DNA from: Homalodisca vitripennis | Taxonomy: Eukaryota > Arthropoda > Insecta > Hemiptera > Cicadellidae | Length of the DNA: 64,000 nucleotides | Direction: 5' to 3' | Assembly (NCBI RefSeq): GCF_021130785.1 | Contig: NC_060207.1 | Span: forward strand, 197,544,001 to 197,608,000 | In this document: one piece after another, positions 61,331-64,000 of the stretch | Layout of the letters: every line of letters starts with the position of its first letter | How positions within the stretch are numbered: position 1 is the first letter of the stretch | Position numbers and translations under genes: made by a program | The notes under the pieces: model-generated | Database searches by the model: none | What the model was told of the DNA's origin: nothing | The model's input: only the letters and a program-made list of their open reading frames with translations

Positions 61331-62236
61331 ATTAGCAAATAAATAATTAAAAATTATTATGCCAATACGTACATTCTCGTAAAAAAAACATTATTCATCT
61401 AAATATATGTATGTTTTAGATTTTTTTTAATTCGTGCTGTGCATTTTCCTGAATGCACAAACTCCTGGACAGTGTATTTTCTACACGGACAATAAAACAG
61501 AGGGAGCTGAGTAAAAGCCGGTATGTAATCACTATAACAATAAACCTCAAGTTTATGCCTCTAGCAGTAAACAGTGCTGGACACATTCTAAAGTTACGAC
61601 AGTGAACTTGTTAGGAAGGATTTCCTCTGGAAAAACATCTAATGTATAAAATTGTACGATATAACTATTCATTTGCCTAGCTTCGAAACCTTTCATTTTA
61701 ATAATACCACCACATTTTTATAGCACATTATTAAAGATTAAATATTTTATGGGGTATTATATTTAGATAACGTAACTAATAGTTGGATAGATAGTATAGA
61801 ATATTTTGCTAAACATAATTAATGTACTGGTAGATAATATTCTATAATACTGAAAAGTACTACTACTAAACACGTTCATTTTAGTTCATAACATATATAC
61901 AGCTATAAGAATAGCCATTGGTTATCAAACCATAACCCATTTACTGAAGTATTTGGTATTATTTTTATTAGGCACAATAAAATATTTTATTTTCTATAAA
62001 TGCCTCATTAAAACAAAATTTCTCTAGGATTACTCATATGATTTTAATTAAAAATATCTGTTTTACAAGCAGTATTGATGGTATTTTTTTATGGTATAAA
62101 TACCACCAAATTTGATTTGTTTTGCACTATTATTTTGTTCACACATCGCCTTAAAAAACTTTAGGGAATTATATTTCAGTTTATTTTTTCTAAACACACA
62201 CACAGATATATATAATTTAAATAAACATTGAATCAC

Positions 62237-62241
62237 AAAAA
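62237..62241 (-). terminator. Pol III terminator candidate
   Basis: TTTTT on the minus strand, four bases after the discriminator position of the tRNA-like unit, as expected for a Pol III transcript. Confidence 0.5.
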
Positions 62242-62245
62242 GTGC

Positions 62246-62316
62246 TTGCTCCGCCGGGAGTCGAACCCGGATCTCTCAATTGCCGGGTGCATGTGCTTCC
62301 ATTACACCACAGAGCG
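62246..62316 (-). tRNA. tRNA-like gene or tRNA-derived pseudogene, isotype unclear
   Basis: A 71-nt minus-strand unit. The T arm is perfect (CCGGG-TTCGACT-CCCGG, with the B box GGTTCGACTCC). The D arm is GTGT-loop-GCAC, with an A-box-like TGGTGTAATGG. The acceptor stem pairs 6 of 7 (first pair mismatched). The anticodon stem pairs poorly (TGCAC against TTGAG) and loop position 33 is C, not T. If it is read as a standard arm the anticodon would be GGC (Ala), but I do not trust that. A run of five T follows on the minus strand. It is most likely a decayed tRNA or the head of a tRNA-derived SINE. Confidence 0.55.
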
Positions 62317-62470
62317 CTTACTTTTTCCGATTCAATTATTTTGTATTTGGCCGTATCTGTCACATATGCGTTTAAATAAGCAAACTAACATATAATCGGA
62401 AGACCAAATACCTGTCAAACGACTTTTATTTACATTAAATTGCATAAATGACAATAGCCATATTTAATAT

Positions 62471-62471
<1 letters not shown>

Positions 62472-62506
<35 letters not shown>

Positions 62507-62522
62507 TTATATATATATATAT
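62472..62522. repeat. TA microsatellite
   Basis: Two TA tracts separated by CTT. Confidence 0.93.
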
Positions 62523-62529
62523 TTCTTGT

Positions 62530-64000
62530 GTGCGTGTGTATGGTCCTAAACTCCTCCTAAACGGGTGGACCGATTTTAATGAAACTTTTTGTGTGTCTTC
62601 AGTTGGATCCGAGAATGGTTTAGATTCATAATTCGGTCAAGTTTTAATAGTTTATTTAATTAATTTTTTAATAATAAATTGTTGTTGATGGTGGAGTGTT
62701 TGACATTGGATCCGCCAGACTGCGCCACGAACGACACGTAATACAAAGTGAACTGATACTTAACAGCTGTGAATATTTTCAGCTGAAGTTCATCAAAGAG
62801 GCAGAAACATTTGTTCACATTTAAAATTTAGAAAGTTAATATTTTAAATTTGTGAAGTGCTTGATCATTAGTGTAATGCAGATTGCAAAGATGAAGTTTC
62901 ACACCAATTGTTCTACGTAAACATTATAGCCTAATATTACAACACAGCCGTAATGTTTTTTCTATTTTAATTCCAGATTTTCCCGACATTTTGTGCTGCT
63001 ATCAAATTTGTGTGTTGTTTTGTAACATTCTGTAAATTATTGTGTGAGTGCTAATTGTTATAATAGATTAATAGAGATTGAAGATGTTTTAAAGTGCATA
63101 AAAAACTATACTTATTTATTAAAGTTATTGAACTCATTTTGCACATTGAAGTGAGTATATTGGTCGCATACCTCAAATAACCTAAGTAGCATACAAATCA
63201 AAAGGTTGTGTTTCTATGTGTGAATATTGTTAACAGTTTAGATAATCAAGTTTTAAACTAATTGGATTTAAAATAATTTGTTGTAATTTACATATTTTAA
63301 TCTGCAGTCAGAATTGGTCACATAAGTTCAAATTAAGTAGCATACAAATCACATGTGTGAATAACTACTTATTGTTAATAGTGTAGGAATTGGTTTTAAA
63401 TTAAATTCTGTTGGCCAGTTCCGACATTATACTGTAATTTTAAATTACTAATTGTATAACAAGTATATTTTTTTTTAATTTACAACTTAATTTATCGTAA
63501 TGCTATTGAATGTACAATATTTTTTGTTAATCCTTCAGGAGTGTACATAAACAAATAAGATGGTTTTCCAATAGGGCTGAAGTATAATAAGTGGCCTCCA
63601 TCACAATCGAATTATTGATATTTCTGATTAGCCTATCCAAACTACTATCCGAAATTGGATTATAGTTATTTAAAGGCTGAAGTATAATAAGCAGCCACCA
63701 TCACAATAGAATTATTGATATTTCTGAATAGCCTATCCAAACTACTGAATTTCATTATAGTTAATTTATTCGGTCAAATTTAATTAAATTTTTAATTATA
63801 AATTGTAGATGTTGGAGTGTTTTATATTGGATCCGACAGACTGTGCTACGACACGTAATACAAAGTGAACTGATACTTAACAGCTGTGAATATTTTCAGC
63901 TGAAGTTCACCAAAGAGGCAGAAACATTTGTTTACATTTAGATTACGTTATTATGAAGTGCTTGATCAGTAGTCTAATGCAGATTGCAAAGTTAAATTTT
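62530..64000 (+). mobile_element. duplicated repeat block running off the window
   Basis: A segment at about 62628-62905 recurs in direct orientation at about 63762-64000 (cut by the window end). Shared blocks are CACGTAATACAAAGTGAACT, TACTTAACAGCTGTGAATAT, TTTTCAGCTGAAGTTCA, AAGAGGCAGAAACATTTGTT and AGTGCTTGATCA. Between them lies a ~106-bp tandem duplication (from about 63572 and 63676, GGCTGAAGTATAATAAG). There is also a second smaller pair, AAGTAGCATACAAATCA (about 63185 and 63335). The left edge has AACTCCTCCTAAACGGGTGG, ACCGATTTTAATGAAAC, a phrase seen at ends of common insect repeats. It could be LTR-like, Helitron-like or a tandemly repeated unit of about 1.14 kb. No coding sequence was seen. 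Confidence 0.5.

Overview
The window is AT-rich eukaryotic DNA, most likely from an arthropod and probably an insect. This rests on three observations: a relic of an R1-clade non-LTR retrotransposon (a clade best known from arthropods), CR1/Jockey-type retrotransposon remains, and dense simple repeats, minisatellites and foldback elements in a background with almost no open coding sequence. I could not identify a complete host protein-coding gene. There are no rRNA genes, operons or bacterial features, and the window reads as intergenic or intronic DNA of a repeat-rich genome.

Layout. 1-5.5 kb: AT-rich DNA, then a 777-bp unit with perfect 14-bp terminal inverted repeats (3195-3971), an open acidic C-terminal coding fragment on the minus strand (4930-5103), and directly against it a foldback unit with perfect 50-bp inverted arms (5106-5537). 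5.5-20 kb: mostly non-coding, with a 29-bp minisatellite (9.8-10.0 kb), copies of a foldback family marked by CTTAGTGCAGCGTCTG, a weak promoter-like site near 13.65 kb, and one copy of a repeat whose inverted partner lies at 29.6 kb. 18.6-24.7 kb: a dispersed element, long TG and TA tracts, a ~120-bp imperfect array and an eight-copy 85-bp array. 34.5-35.0 kb: the best-preserved copy of the foldback family, with arms of about 150 bp. 38.5-39.8 kb: a 20-copy, 63-bp array open on both strands. 42.3-42.75 kb: AT microsatellites sitting in the loops of inverted repeats. 44.6-46.4 kb: a ~146-bp satellite-like array.

The most informative locus is 49.19-53.43 kb. A decayed plus-strand CR1/Jockey-like element (endonuclease start, IGDFN, then several reverse transcriptase blocks) is cut in the middle of its RT domain by a 5'-truncated, GC-rich, minus-strand R1-clade element. 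A short T tract (the A tail of the minus strand) and a 14-bp near-identical target-site duplication flank the insert. The older RT reading appears to continue, in phase, beyond the second duplication copy. This gives a relative chronology for two retrotransposons.

54-64 kb holds an 18-bp minisatellite, scattered repeat copies, a GC-rich patch, a tRNA-like Pol III unit on the minus strand (62246-62316) and a duplicated repeat block that runs off the window end. I found no convincing new enzymatic or defence system. The interest lies in repeat architecture: nested insertion, foldback families and tandem arrays.
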